This document shows positions 10,225 through 19,381 of a stretch of 64,000 bases of DNA, piece by piece. Both the position numbers and the translations under genes were made by a program. Position 1 is the stretch's first letter. Each line of letters opens with the position of its first letter. This stretch comes from Coleofasciculaceae cyanobacterium (lineage in GTDB: Bacteria; Cyanobacteriota; Cyanobacteriia; Cyanobacteriales; Xenococcaceae): contig DATNPK010000025.1 of assembly GCA_036703275.1 (NCBI GenBank), positions 1-64,000 on the forward strand, in the 5' to 3' direction. The notes beneath the pieces were generated by a model. That model ran no database searches. It was not told where the DNA came from and worked only from the letters and a program-made list of their open reading frames with translations.

Positions 10225-10440
10225 ATGACAAATTCTGCTCCTCAACCAATTGAAGAACCTATTTCTCAAGAAAAAAAGGTAGAAGATCTCCCCCAAATTG
10301 CTCAAGCAAAAGATAGCTATGTTAAGTTAGCAATGAGGAACATGGTTCGCAAAGGAAAACAGTCTTTATGGCACTTTTTTCTGACTACCGTTGGTCTAGT
10401 AGGGCTTTTAATCGGTCTAGCTTATTTAACCAAACCATAA
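10225..10440 (+). CDS. DUF3285 family small membrane protein
   Basis: This 71-residue protein has an acidic, Gln/Glu-rich first half, the conserved core YVKLAMRNMVRKGKQSLWHF and one C-terminal hydrophobic span (about residues 50-66). It matches the cyanobacterial DUF3285 family as I recall it. The function is unknown. It starts 12 bases before ybeY on the same strand, an arrangement I recall from other cyanobacteria, so co-transcription with ybeY is likely. Confidence 0.8.
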   Translation: MTNSAPQPIEEPISQEKKVEDLPQIAQAKDSYVKLAMRNMVRKGKQSLWHFFLTTVGLVGLLIGLAYLTKP

Positions 10441-10452
10441 ACAAAATTATGT

Positions 10453-10968
10453 ATGAATATAATTGTTAAACAACCTATAGATGCCATAATTTATGTAGAA
10501 AATGATTATCAAGGGAGTTTGTCTGAGTCAGATTTGCTCGAAATCAACTTGATTCCGTGGGTTAATTGGTTTGAGGATTGGTTGCAGTTATTAAGTTCTA
10601 CTAATACTCAGCTAGGCACAAGTTGCGAACTTAGTCTACGCCTAACCAGCGATCGCCAAATTCAAGCATTTAATCATCAATATCGCTGTTTAGACAAACC
10701 GACAGATGTCTTGGCTTTTGCTGCTACGGAAGCAAATATTACTCTTCCTATAGATATTGCTGAACCTGTATATTTGGGAGACATTATTATCTCTTTAGAT
10801 ACTGCTGCTCGACAGGCAATCGAACAACAGCATTCTTTTATTATAGAGTTGGCTTGGTTAGCTAGCCATGGCTTGTTGCACCTTCTCGGTTGGGATCATC
10901 CTGACGATCTCCGCTTACAGCAGATGTTGCAGCAGCAGTCTAAACTAATTCAATTACTAAATATTTAA
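10453..10968 (+). CDS. ybeY: Endoribonuclease YbeY (16S rRNA 3'-end maturation factor)
   Basis: It is a zinc-dependent RNase acting in 16S rRNA maturation and ribosome quality control. The H-x3-H-x5-H metal site is present as H139, H143 and H149 in HGLLHLLGWDH, and the upstream TDVLAFA segment is typical. The protein is 171 residues with a somewhat longer N-terminal part than the E. coli enzyme. The gene follows DUF3285 by 12 bases and precedes dgkA, so it is part of a housekeeping cluster. Confidence 0.95.
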   Translation: MNIIVKQPIDAIIYVENDYQGSLSESDLLEINLIPWVNWFEDWLQLLSSTNTQLGTSCELSLRLTSDRQIQAFNHQYRCLDKPTDVLAFAATEANITLPIDIAEPVYLGDIIISLDTAARQAIEQQHSFIIELAWLASHGLLHLLGWDHPDDLRLQQMLQQQSKLIQLLNI

Positions 10969-11079
10969 GCAAAATGTTGATAAATTGCCAATATTTATAC
11001 TGTTTTATTTGAACATTTTGTTTAGTAATTATTAGGTTATAAATAAATACATATACGGATTAATATTGAGTCTATCGCT

Positions 11080-11586
11080 ATGATTGAATCAAACCAAAAA
11101 ACCAATCCGAAACTGTCTTTAATCAATATAAATATGAAATCTTCTACTATTGCCCCTACTCAAGAATCATCTATAGCTAATCCAAAAATTATTCGTAACT
11201 TAGCCTGGCAGGTAGCACCAAATTTATTTTTAAGTTTTAAATATGCTTGGGCTGGTCTGCGCTACGCTTTTGCTACACAACGAAACTTTCGCATTCATAC
11301 TTTTATTGGCATCTTCGCAGTAAGTTTGGGTGCTGTCTTGAGAATTGATGCTATAGAAATGGCAGTAATCACCATGACCTGTGCTATTGTCATGGTCTTG
11401 GAATTGATCAATACGGCAATTGAATCTGTTGTCGATCTAACAGTTAAGCAGAGTTATCATGAGCTAGCTAAAATAGCCAAGGATTGTGCTGCTGGAGCAG
11501 TATTAGTTAGCGCGATCGCAGCAGTAATCGTAGCAACATTTATCTTGCTTCCGCCGTTATTTCAGCGTATTATGCTTATGATGTAA
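11080..11586 (+). CDS. dgkA: Diacylglycerol kinase (DgkA family)
   Basis: It is a small integral membrane kinase that phosphorylates diacylglycerol or undecaprenol. After a 50-residue polar leader, the core has FKYAWAGLRYAFATQRNFR, the catalytic block ELINTAIESVVDL and AKDCAAGAVL, with three membrane spans as in E. coli DgkA. At 168 residues it is longer than the E. coli enzyme (about 120) because of the N-terminal extension, so an internal start (ATG at 11134) is possible. It ends 12 bases before trpG/pabA. Confidence 0.88.
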   Translation: MIESNQKTNPKLSLININMKSSTIAPTQESSIANPKIIRNLAWQVAPNLFLSFKYAWAGLRYAFATQRNFRIHTFIGIFAVSLGAVLRIDAIEMAVITMTCAIVMVLELINTAIESVVDLTVKQSYHELAKIAKDCAAGAVLVSAIAAVIVATFILLPPLFQRIMLMM

Positions 11587-11598
11587 TGGAGATTTAAC

Positions 11599-12213
11599 TT
11601 GATTATAGTTATTGATAATTATGATAGCTTTACCTATAATTTGGTGCAGTATCTAGGAGAGCTGGCTCAGGAATTGCCTGTAGCATCAGATATACAGGTT
11701 TATCGCAACGATGCTATCGATATCGATCTGATTGATCAGCTTAAGCCAGACGGAATTTTAATCTCGCCAGGTCCTGGTCGTCCAGAAGATGCAGGAATAT
11801 CGCTTCAATTAATCGAAAAACTGGGTTTTCAGATTCCTATATTGGGTGTTTGTTTGGGTCATCAAAGTATTGGTCAAGCTTTTGGCGGCAAGATAGTTTC
11901 TGCACCTGTGCTGATGCACGGTAAAACATCTATGATACATCACCAAAATGTCGGCGTATTTGCTGGATTAAAATCTCCTTTCACCGCTACTAGGTATCAC
12001 AGTTTGGTCATTGAACCTCAGACCATTCCCGATACTTTAGAAGTTACAGCTTGGGTAGAAGACGGCACGATTATGGGTGTTCGTCATCGAGACTATCATC
12101 ATCTTCAGGGAGTACAGTTTCATCCTGAAAGCATTTTGACGGATAATGGGAAATTATTATTACGTAATTTTTTGCAATCTCTAGATGGGAAACCGTTACC
12201 TAATTCTGATTAA
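11599..12213 (+). CDS. trpG: Anthranilate / aminodeoxychorismate synthase component II (glutamine amidotransferase)
   Basis: It is a class I glutamine amidotransferase that supplies ammonia for anthranilate (tryptophan) or 4-amino-4-deoxychorismate (folate) synthesis. The nucleophile is Cys85 in GVCLGHQ, with the His/Glu pair in GVQFHPESIL near the C-terminus, and MIIVIDNYDSFTYNL opens the protein. The start is TTG at 11599, 12 bases after dgkA. In many cyanobacteria one such subunit serves both pathways. No component I gene is nearby. Confidence 0.9.
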   Translation: MIIVIDNYDSFTYNLVQYLGELAQELPVASDIQVYRNDAIDIDLIDQLKPDGILISPGPGRPEDAGISLQLIEKLGFQIPILGVCLGHQSIGQAFGGKIVSAPVLMHGKTSMIHHQNVGVFAGLKSPFTATRYHSLVIEPQTIPDTLEVTAWVEDGTIMGVRHRDYHHLQGVQFHPESILTDNGKLLLRNFLQSLDGKPLPNSD

Positions 12214-12284
12214 AACGAATTATTTTGATCCCCCTTACGATATAGGTGCAGTAAACGTTATTTAGTTATTTAATTTAGCATTTT

Positions 12285-13061
12285 ATGAAACGTCGACAAT
12301 TAATCCGCTACGGTGGAATCGGTTTGACAACGGCGATCGCTACAGGTTTAATGTCTCGTCGAACTATTTTGGCTCAGGATAATTCTGATGGAGTTAGTAT
12401 TCAGTATTTAGGACACACCTGTTTTTTATTTACGGGTAGTGGTTTAAAAGTACTAGTCAATCCCTACGAATCAGTTGGCTGTACCGCAGGCTATACCTTA
12501 CCAGATCTACAGCCTGATGTGGTGTTAGTGAGCAGCTTCCTCTTAGATGAGGGTGCAGTTGAGTCAGTAAAAGGCAATCCCGAAGTGATTACCGAACGAG
12601 GTGTTCACCAGTTTGCCGGCATTAAATTTCAAGGATTTTCTTTACCGCACGATCGCGAGTCAGGTCGTCGCTTTGGTACAAATATTGCTTGGCGATGGAC
12701 TCAAGGAGGGGTCAATATCCTGCATTTAGGCGGTGCTGCGGCTCCTTTAGCTACAGAAGATAAAATTCTCTTAAGCGGTGCAGATATTCTGCTTACTCCT
12801 GTTGGTGGAGGAATGAAAGCCTATAATCCTCAAGAGGCAAAACAGGTAGTCAAAGTTCTCAATCCTAAGATGGTAATCCCGACTCACTACCAGACTAGTG
12901 CAGCGAATAAAGAAAATTGTGATTTAGCACCTGTAGAACAGTTTCTTGGCTTAGTAGATGATCTCGAAGTTGCTCAGGTAGGAAGCGATCGCTTTACAGT
13001 CAAGAAGTCTTATCTGACTGGCGATACAACTTTAGTTAGAGTTTTAGATTACAGCTCATGA
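12285..13061 (+). CDS. MBL-fold protein with a twin-arginine-like leader and a missing metal-binding motif
   Basis: The protein has 258 residues. The N-terminus MKRRQLIRYGG resembles a Tat motif and is followed by a hydrophobic stretch ending near ILAQ, so export is likely. The body follows UlaG-like metallo-beta-lactamase folds (IQYLGHTCFLF, later DILLTPVGGGM and VIPTHY). At the place of the HxHxDH zinc motif the sequence reads LVSSFLLDEGAV, with no histidine, and the later GD-type aspartate position reads HLGGAAAP. Hydrolase chemistry is therefore doubtful. The next small gene overlaps its stop codon (ATGA). Confidence 0.8.
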   Translation: MKRRQLIRYGGIGLTTAIATGLMSRRTILAQDNSDGVSIQYLGHTCFLFTGSGLKVLVNPYESVGCTAGYTLPDLQPDVVLVSSFLLDEGAVESVKGNPEVITERGVHQFAGIKFQGFSLPHDRESGRRFGTNIAWRWTQGGVNILHLGGAAAPLATEDKILLSGADILLTPVGGGMKAYNPQEAKQVVKVLNPKMVIPTHYQTSAANKENCDLAPVEQFLGLVDDLEVAQVGSDRFTVKKSYLTGDTTLVRVLDYSS

Positions 13062-13276
13062 GCTTTATAATTTTCCTGGGACTTGGTGTAGGTTCTATCG
13101 CCTGGGGTTTAAAGTCCACAGAAGAAATAACTCAACTATCAGCAGCAATTATTGGCGCAATTTTTCTTGTCTGGGGTCTTTGTCTGACTCCCCAAATGTA
13201 TTTATTGGGTGCAGAAATCCTCGCAGTTGTTGCCGTGTTTAGGATCTGCGTTCGTTGTTGTGAGTGCGATCGCTAA
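13058..13276 (+). CDS. Small two-span membrane protein of unknown function
   Basis: The 72-residue protein is almost entirely hydrophobic, with one segment at about residues 2-18 and another at about 28-65, and ends in a cysteine-rich tail (RICVRCCECDR). The start codon overlaps the stop of the MBL gene (ATGA), which suggests translational coupling. I do not know a named family. The CxxxCCxC-like tail could bind a metal or be palmitoyl-like anchored, but this is only inference. Confidence 0.6.
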   Translation: MSFIIFLGLGVGSIAWGLKSTEEITQLSAAIIGAIFLVWGLCLTPQMYLLGAEILAVVAVFRICVRCCECDR

Positions 13277-13293
13277 ATTCATTACTGTTGACA

Positions 13294-13321
13294 GTAGAGA
13301 CGTTCTCTCGAATGTCTCTAC
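13294..13321. repeat. Inverted repeat between convergent genes, possible bidirectional terminator
   Basis: GTAGAGAC (13294-13301) and GTCTCTAC (13314-13321) form a perfect 8-bp stem around a 12-base loop. It lies between the convergent small membrane protein gene and the gene on the other strand. I recall similar GTAGAGACGTT hairpins as dispersed repeats in cyanobacterial genomes. No U-tract follows directly, so terminator function is uncertain. Confidence 0.5.
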
Positions 13322-13344
13322 CACCATTACTTTACCGAACCCAA

Positions 13345-13935
13345 TCAATTCTTATCTGCGTGAGGTTCAGCACCCTGACTAAGTTGCCAGGCGATCGCAT
13401 TTAAAACCAAATTACCATTACCCGAACAAGTTTCCTGAAATTCCTCTTGGGCGGCTACTACCGAGCCGAGTTTTTCAATGGTTTTGCCGTATTTTTTATC
13501 TTTAGCTAATTCTTTCTCTTCGGGAGATAAAGGACGCGATCGCTCTAAAACTACTTTAATAATTGGAACATATTGCTCTGCTTCTTCTGATGCTTCCTGC
13601 ACCTCTAACTGTAGTTTAGTTAACTGAATAATTTCTTGCGCTCCCTGAACAATGGGCAATAATTCCTGACTATCTGACACGGCTTTGGTAGATTTTACTT
13701 GAGGACTATCTGAGGGTACATAAAAAATATGGTCTGATGTTAAACCATCAGGAAAACGATTGACATCAATCTCTTCTTTTTCCCACATCTCTTGCACGAT
13801 ATCTAAAGCTTTAGCACGATTTTTCTTAGTGTCTCCTGTTCCTGGTACTTCGACTAAAATTCCTTCTTGCTCTGCTGCTGGCTTGGAAAGATCGCTGACT
13901 GCCACAAAATGAGAAACTGCTGGGGTCTTGGTCAT
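13345..13935 (-). CDS. Hypothetical acidic protein, 196 residues
   Basis: No family was recognised. The protein is soluble, rich in Glu, Lys and Ser, without signal peptide or membrane span. The middle (about residues 85-125) has a strongly charged helical stretch rich in Glu and Gln (LQLEVQEASEEAEQYVPII), and the C-terminal part ends with hydrophobic and polar residues (VLNAIAWQLSQGAEP). Codon use looks like that of the neighbours, so it is probably a real, ordinary gene. It stands alone on the minus strand with 450 bases of free sequence upstream. Confidence 0.65.
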   Translation of the reverse strand: MTKTPAVSHFVAVSDLSKPAAEQEGILVEVPGTGDTKKNRAKALDIVQEMWEKEEIDVNRFPDGLTSDHIFYVPSDSPQVKSTKAVSDSQELLPIVQGAQEIIQLTKLQLEVQEASEEAEQYVPIIKVVLERSRPLSPEEKELAKDKKYGKTIEKLGSVVAAQEEFQETCSGNGNLVLNAIAWQLSQGAEPHADKN

Positions 13936-14385
13936 TTTAAGTAAAAATCCAAAAAATTCAATATTATTGTACTACTTTTATTCCCTAAAAAAATTTGCTG
14001 TAAGTAGAACAGAAGACTGAATTTGAAGAGAAACTACAGTTGATGTTATTGAGCCAGGAAATAAGACAGTTTTCTAATTGCGCTCAAATTGTCGAAAAAT
14101 TACCGCCACACTAATCAACAATAAACTGTTAAATAAATAGATCATATTAAAAGCTTAATTTAATTTTAATATATTAATTTTAAGATTTTAAGACAGTGTC
14201 TTGATAGCTTATTTAGGAGTTTAATAACGCGCTCGCGCTAGCTACTAGGCAAAATCATCAATTAATTGAAGTAACAAATTTTGGCACAAAATTTTTACAG
14301 AACAATAAGTTAACCGACTTCGACAGTTATAAAAGTTTATTTACAGCCGTCAACAGTTATTGGCAGAAAGCCAATAAAATTTCCT
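13936..14385. other. Intergenic region, 450 bases, no recognised feature
   Basis: The stretch separates two divergently transcribed genes and is AT-rich, with several TTAATTTTAATAT-like runs at 14155-14190. It must hold both promoters, but I could not pick credible -10/-35 pairs. No open frame longer than about 40 codons stands out and I saw no strong hairpin. Confidence 0.5.
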
Positions 14386-15600
14386 ATGGATAACATTTTA
14401 GTGATTGGTGCCGGCTCAGTTGGCGCGTTATTGGGAGCTTCTCTAGTTAAAGCTAATTTGAAAATTACTTTTGCTAGTAAACCTGGCAGCAACTACACTC
14501 ATCAGCTACAAGAACAGGGTTTAAAAATACATTACGCCAACGGAGAAAAATTGTGGATTTCACCATCCAATCCTCAAGTTCGATTTCTCGATACGGCAAC
14601 GTATCTCGTTGAAAAGTTTGACCTAATTATTGTTGCTATTAAAAGCAATCATCTACATGATGTTGTTTCTTATATCCAAGCTCACTCCAACTCAAATACA
14701 ATTTTGATTCATGCTCAAAATGGAATTCCCTACTGGTGGTTTGATGACGATAGCTATTTAAATTTACTCAGCCAAAACCTATTTAATAAGTTAAGTTCTC
14801 GTCCTTATTTAGATAGTGTCGATCAAAATGGCTATCTCTATAAAAATTTAAGCAAATTCACTTTGGCAGGCTGTGTAGTAAAAGCTCCTTGTCGCAGAAC
14901 AGCCCAAGCAGAAATTGAAGTCAGAAAGCCGCCTCAATTAATTCTCGGTTTAACCAAAAACGGTAATTGCAATTCAAAACAACAAATTATAGTCAAGCAT
15001 TTATGCGAATTGTTTTCTCACCATGGCGTAACCGCTACCTATACAAGCGAAATACGCGCAGCAGTATGTAACAAACTAGCCATTAACGTTACTACTAATG
15101 TTTTGTCGGCTTTGACTGGAAAGGTAATTGCCGACTTAACTACTAATTCTCACACAAACAGTCTAATTAAAACTGTGATTGCCGAGGTCAACTATATTTT
15201 TGTTCGTTATGGTATCAAACCAGAAGATTTACCCACTGAACAAAAAATTTATGCTTATATTAAAACTCCAGGTAGCCAAAGTCATCTCCCTTCTCTCGCC
15301 CAAGATTTTTCTCAACATAAACCAGGGGAAGTTAGTTTAATTACAGCACTGGTAGAAATGGCAAAAATCGCCCAGCTTAAAGTACCAACTTTGTATAGTT
15401 TGAGTGAATTACTACAGTTATGCCAAACCTACAGCCTGAAAAGCTCCAACGGTAAGTCACATATTCTCACCTTAGATCATTCTTCTGGCTACTGTACGTT
15501 AACTAATGATGTTTGCCAAAGCAGCCTTGTAAATAAATGGCAGATATCTAATTTACTGACTCATCTTGTTCAGGTAAATGTATCGGCACTAATTAGTTAG
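14386..15600 (+). CDS. Ketopantoate reductase-like dehydrogenase (ApbA/PanE superfamily)
   Basis: It is a cytosolic NADP-dependent reductase of 2-keto acids. The N-terminal GAGSVGALLGASL nucleotide-binding loop begins at residue 7. The helical C-terminal domain carries the conserved lysine in CNKLAINVTTNVLSALTG. At 404 residues it is about 100 longer than classic PanE, with the extra length mostly in loops and at the C-terminus. A role in pantothenate synthesis is possible but not certain, since cyanobacteria carry several paralogues. It is followed 79 bases later by a dicarboxylate-type carrier on the same strand. Confidence 0.8.
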   Translation: MDNILVIGAGSVGALLGASLVKANLKITFASKPGSNYTHQLQEQGLKIHYANGEKLWISPSNPQVRFLDTATYLVEKFDLIIVAIKSNHLHDVVSYIQAHSNSNTILIHAQNGIPYWWFDDDSYLNLLSQNLFNKLSSRPYLDSVDQNGYLYKNLSKFTLAGCVVKAPCRRTAQAEIEVRKPPQLILGLTKNGNCNSKQQIIVKHLCELFSHHGVTATYTSEIRAAVCNKLAINVTTNVLSALTGKVIADLTTNSHTNSLIKTVIAEVNYIFVRYGIKPEDLPTEQKIYAYIKTPGSQSHLPSLAQDFSQHKPGEVSLITALVEMAKIAQLKVPTLYSLSELLQLCQTYSLKSSNGKSHILTLDHSSGYCTLTNDVCQSSLVNKWQISNLLTHLVQVNVSALIS

Positions 15601-15802
15601 CTTTATCTTGGCGTGATTTTGCTTCTAATCAAAAATTGGGCGTTGCCGAATCAGGATATGAAAAATAAAGTTACTATCCTTGCTTTTTTTTATAGCGTTC
15701 AAACCTACAAGCCGTAATTACTCTAATACTCATCATGAAAAGGATCTATATATACACCCTACCTCTACTGAAGCCATTCAAAATCATCGTAGCAGAGTAC
15801 TA

Positions 15803-17428
15803 ATGAGATCTGTATCTAAGCAATCTAAACAGAATAATACATTTTTAAAAAGTCACCGTTCACAGAACAACTCTGGTCAACCAAAAGTCGCTTCTTTGCC
15901 AAGTAGTATAGATTGCTACAGACTTAAAAAGTATTCCTTTACTAAGTATTTATTATTTATCGTGCCGAGCTTTTATTGGCTTGTTTGTTACCGACTAAAA
16001 TTAGGCAAGATCAACAAAAAAATTAATCAATCTAAATCCTGGTTGTTGCCATTATTCATCGGCAGTATTATCTGGTTGTTGCCATCTCCCACAGGAGTCA
16101 ATGAACAAGCGTGGCATTTGTTAGCAATTTTTTTGGCTACTATTATTAGCTTTATCACCAAGCCGCTGCCTATAGGTGCAGTAGCAATAATTGCTTTAAC
16201 CGTCTTGATTACTAGCAATACATTAACTATCGAGCAAGGATTAAGTGGTTTTAGTGATAAAACTTCTTGGCTTACTGTTAGCTCGTTTCTAATTGCCAGA
16301 GCAATTATTAAAACTGGTTTGGGTACTCGTATTGCTTATCTATTTATTACTATTATTGGTAAAAATACTTTGCTATTGAGCTACGGCTTGTTAGTTACCG
16401 ATCTAGTTTTGTCTCCTGTAATGCCCAGTGGTAATGCCAGAAGTGGCGGGGTAATTTTTCCCATTGTGAAGTCTTTAGCAAAAGCTTACCATAGCGATTC
16501 TCACGATGGCACTGAACGAAGAATTGGTGCTTTTTTGATGACAACTGCATACCAGGGAACTCAAATTACTACTGCGTTATTCCTCACAGCAATGGCAGCT
16601 AATCCTCTGATGGCAGAACTTGCCCAAGAGATTGCTGGTGTACGTATAGATTGGCTGACTTGGGCTTTAGCTGCATTATTACCTGGCAGCATAAGTTTAT
16701 TAATTATGCCTCTAATAATTTATTGGTTTTATCCTCCACAGCTTAAATCTACCCCTGAAGCTCCAGCACTTGCCCAAAAAAAGCTCCGACAAATGGGCAA
16801 AATTAAACAGTCTGAGTGGTCAATCTTGGTAATATTTGTAGTGTTATTGGTATTTTGGGGATGGGGCAAACAGCTTTGGGGAATTGAAAGCGCTACTACT
16901 GGTTTAATTGGGGTTGTTTTGCTGTTAATTACTCAAGTATTAACTTGGAGAGATATTACCCAAGAACAGCAAACCTGGGATATTTTTATTTGGTTTTCTA
17001 TCTTGCTCATGATGGCAACTTTTTTAAGCCAGTTTGGCTTTATTAATTGGATCAGCAACGTAATGGGCAGTGCTATTGAGAATTTATGGTGGCAAATAGC
17101 TTTTGTCTGTTTAAGCCTAGTTTATTTTTACAGCAATTATTTTTTTGCCAGCAAAGCGGCTCGTGCTGGCGCGATGTATCCTGCCTTCTTATCTGTCGCT
17201 ATTTCTTTGGGAACGCCACCAATGTACGCTGCCCTGCTTTTAGCTTTCTTAGTTAACTTATCGGGCTGTCTAACTCATTATTGCACTGCCGAAGCGCCAA
17301 TTTATTTGAGTGCAGGATATATGGATGCTGCCACCTGGTGTAGACTGGGATTTTACTTAAGTTTGGCTTATTTAATCATTTGGATCGTGATTGGGGGTTG
17401 GTGGTGGCATTTGCTAGGGTTTATTTAG
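15803..17428 (+). CDS. DASS family anion:Na+ / dicarboxylate translocator (2-oxoglutarate/malate type)
   Basis: It is an inner-membrane carrier with about 12-13 hydrophobic segments. The block LPIGAVAIIALTVLI, the conserved loop SPVMPSGNARSGG and the later mirrored block ending near SGCLTHYCTAEAP match plastid 2-oxoglutarate/malate translocators and the bacterial CitT/SODiT group. The reading frame extends upstream to a TTG at 15680, adding 41 polar residues. I prefer the ATG at 15803, though even this leaves about 80 residues before the conserved core. Its stop overlaps the converging binding-protein gene by 8 bases. Confidence 0.82.
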   Translation: MRSVSKQSKQNNTFLKSHRSQNNSGQPKVASLPSSIDCYRLKKYSFTKYLLFIVPSFYWLVCYRLKLGKINKKINQSKSWLLPLFIGSIIWLLPSPTGVNEQAWHLLAIFLATIISFITKPLPIGAVAIIALTVLITSNTLTIEQGLSGFSDKTSWLTVSSFLIARAIIKTGLGTRIAYLFITIIGKNTLLLSYGLLVTDLVLSPVMPSGNARSGGVIFPIVKSLAKAYHSDSHDGTERRIGAFLMTTAYQGTQITTALFLTAMAANPLMAELAQEIAGVRIDWLTWALAALLPGSISLLIMPLIIYWFYPPQLKSTPEAPALAQKKLRQMGKIKQSEWSILVIFVVLLVFWGWGKQLWGIESATTGLIGVVLLLITQVLTWRDITQEQQTWDIFIWFSILLMMATFLSQFGFINWISNVMGSAIENLWWQIAFVCLSLVYFYSNYFFASKAARAGAMYPAFLSVAISLGTPPMYAALLLAFLVNLSGCLTHYCTAEAPIYLSAGYMDAATWCRLGFYLSLAYLIIWIVIGGWWWHLLGFI

Positions 17429-18851
17429 CTTTAGTATCTAAAGTCACAAAATCATAGCCAGTTCCTGATTTTTTACCAGGATAAATCTCAACTAAAGTTC
17501 CTCGTAAATTGCGATCGCCTGATGGTAAGAAATTAATAGTTGAAGATGCTCCCTGAGCCGAAAATTCGGGATTGGCTAAAACTTGCTGTATCTTTTGTCT
17601 TTCTGAACCAGAAGCGATCGCTTTAGACAAAGCTTGAGTAGCATCATAAGCCATTGCAGTTCGCCAATTGACTGCTCCACCCCATAATTCTTCGGCATTT
17701 TTGGTGAATGAATTAGCTAAGGATGGATACCAAGCTACCGAAAGAACCATCCCGTTAGCATCTTTTTGTCCCTCTTTAAGTGTTTTATAAGTGGTCATAG
17801 AATGGTTGCCTAGTAGAGTTAGGCGATCTTCATTAGCTGCAACTATTTCTATCACTTTGTCCACTTTACGGACAGAAGGAGCAAGTAGCAAGGCATCTGC
17901 ACCCTGACTAACTGCTTGGGAAGGAATCTCTGTCGGCGAAAAATCGGCTGCTGCTAAATCGCAATCAAGAGAAGTAATTTTACCGCCGTAATTGTAAACA
18001 GCCCAGGTAAAATTTTCTTTAAACGAGACACTAACTTGAGCTTCAGAATCGATACATATTGTGATGTTCTCTTTTCCTGCAATCTTAACCGCATATTCAG
18101 CTAGTGTTTCAGCTAAATCTCTGGTGCTAGGGGTAGTACGAAAAATATAATTGCCCATTGTCGCTAACACTTCGGCTGAACTTGTGGGAGTAATCATGAC
18201 TAAACCGCTCTTTTGATAAATTGGAGCGGCAGCAATAGAGGCATTGCTATCGTTGTGTCCTACTACTGCTAAAACTTTTTTATCTTTAACAAACCTTTCG
18301 GCGATCTCTTGAGCAATCTTAGAATCATTATCATCGTTGGCAATTTTAATCATCATCAACTTGCCGTTAATACCACCTCGATGATTAATTTCATCTTGAG
18401 CTTGAGCTACACCCCGTAAAATTTCCTGCGCTACATTAAGGTTTCCCCCAACAGGAACACTAACTCCAATGATGTAAGGATCTTCTGTTTTAGCAGCAAT
18501 AGTATTATTGAGGTAAATACGAGATTCTGGATCGTTGCGATCGCTTAAAAGAGCAGAATTAAATTTTGCAATAGCATTAACATAATCTCCATCGGCAAAA
18601 GCCTCAACTCCCGCTTGCTTGGATATACTATTATGAGCAGTAACTAATATTTTATCGCCAATACTAATTCGCTTTTGAACGGCATTGCTATCTGTTTTTA
18701 CTTTAGGAAAAAACTGGTTATCAGCGTTGTTTAGCCAATAAACAGCCGGTCCAAACACACACAAAATAAAAATGTACAATAAAAGCAAAAAGTTTTTTTG
18801 ATTGAGAGTGTTTTTTTTTTTAAGCATTATCCAGATAAAATTATTGATCAA
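17421..18851 (-). CDS. Type 1 periplasmic ligand-binding protein (branched-chain amino acid receptor family)
   Basis: The 476-residue protein has one N-terminal membrane segment (about residues 20-40), then a short helical repeat-like stretch (DGDYVNAIAKFNSALLSDR, TPR-like), then a Peripla_BP_6 domain from about residue 125 (IGVSVPVGGNLNVAQEILRGVAQAQDEIN is its first strand-helix unit). It may be a membrane-tethered receptor rather than a free binding protein. No permease or ATPase gene is near. The start could be ATG 25 bases later (residue 9, M in IMLKKK). Confidence 0.82.
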   Translation of the reverse strand: MINNFIWIMLKKKNTLNQKNFLLLLYIFILCVFGPAVYWLNNADNQFFPKVKTDSNAVQKRISIGDKILVTAHNSISKQAGVEAFADGDYVNAIAKFNSALLSDRNDPESRIYLNNTIAAKTEDPYIIGVSVPVGGNLNVAQEILRGVAQAQDEINHRGGINGKLMMIKIANDDNDSKIAQEIAERFVKDKKVLAVVGHNDSNASIAAAPIYQKSGLVMITPTSSAEVLATMGNYIFRTTPSTRDLAETLAEYAVKIAGKENITICIDSEAQVSVSFKENFTWAVYNYGGKITSLDCDLAAADFSPTEIPSQAVSQGADALLLAPSVRKVDKVIEIVAANEDRLTLLGNHSMTTYKTLKEGQKDANGMVLSVAWYPSLANSFTKNAEELWGGAVNWRTAMAYDATQALSKAIASGSERQKIQQVLANPEFSAQGASSTINFLPSGDRNLRGTLVEIYPGKKSGTGYDFVTLDTKAK

Positions 18852-19381
18852 AGTAACTGTATTTTGAAATTAAACGCATTTGCCAAAAGTAAGATAAAAA
18901 ATGTATTTTTAACAAGCATTTTGCTGAAAATAATTGATAACATTCAAGGCAATAAACACTATAAATTAAATCAAAAATAATTAAGCAATATTGTCATTTA
19001 AACCAAATAAATTTAAAGAAATTTTATCAACTACATGAAGCCATTTCTAATTATTCTGCTCGGTCAACCGCAAATTCGCTTAAAACAAATCGAATTTTTT
19101 GGTTCTTGGCTTCGTAATCAGACAACCTATAGTGTTAAAGCTGTCAGTTAAGCATTTAATTATCTAAATTAAAAAATAAATTTACAATAAAAGCTTAATA
19201 TAAGCGAATTGACAATGAATTAATTTTAATACCAAAGTTTTACCTAAAACAAGAAGCTTACAAACATTATCCGAGCCTAATTATCGAAAACTTAATAGCA
19301 GAGAAGCTTTGGATTAATTTATCTAGTTTTTGCTGACTCATTAAGCGATCGCCATAATGGTTGCTCAACGAGTAAGCGAGT
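18852..19381. other. Intergenic region, 530 bases, with one short open frame
   Basis: Most of this stretch is AT-rich and featureless. A 38-codon ATG frame at 19034-19150 (+) encodes a hydrophobic start followed by polar residues (start MKPFLIILLGQPQIRLKQ). It could be a remnant or chance. No homology was recognised and no ribosome-binding site is obvious. No hairpin followed by a U-tract was seen at either edge. Confidence 0.4.

Noticed and set aside
18798-18980. 60-codon plus-strand frame over the start of the type 1 binding-protein gene
   Set aside because: It is antisense to the N-terminal part of a convincing gene, with Lys/Asn/Ile-rich content from AT-rich DNA.
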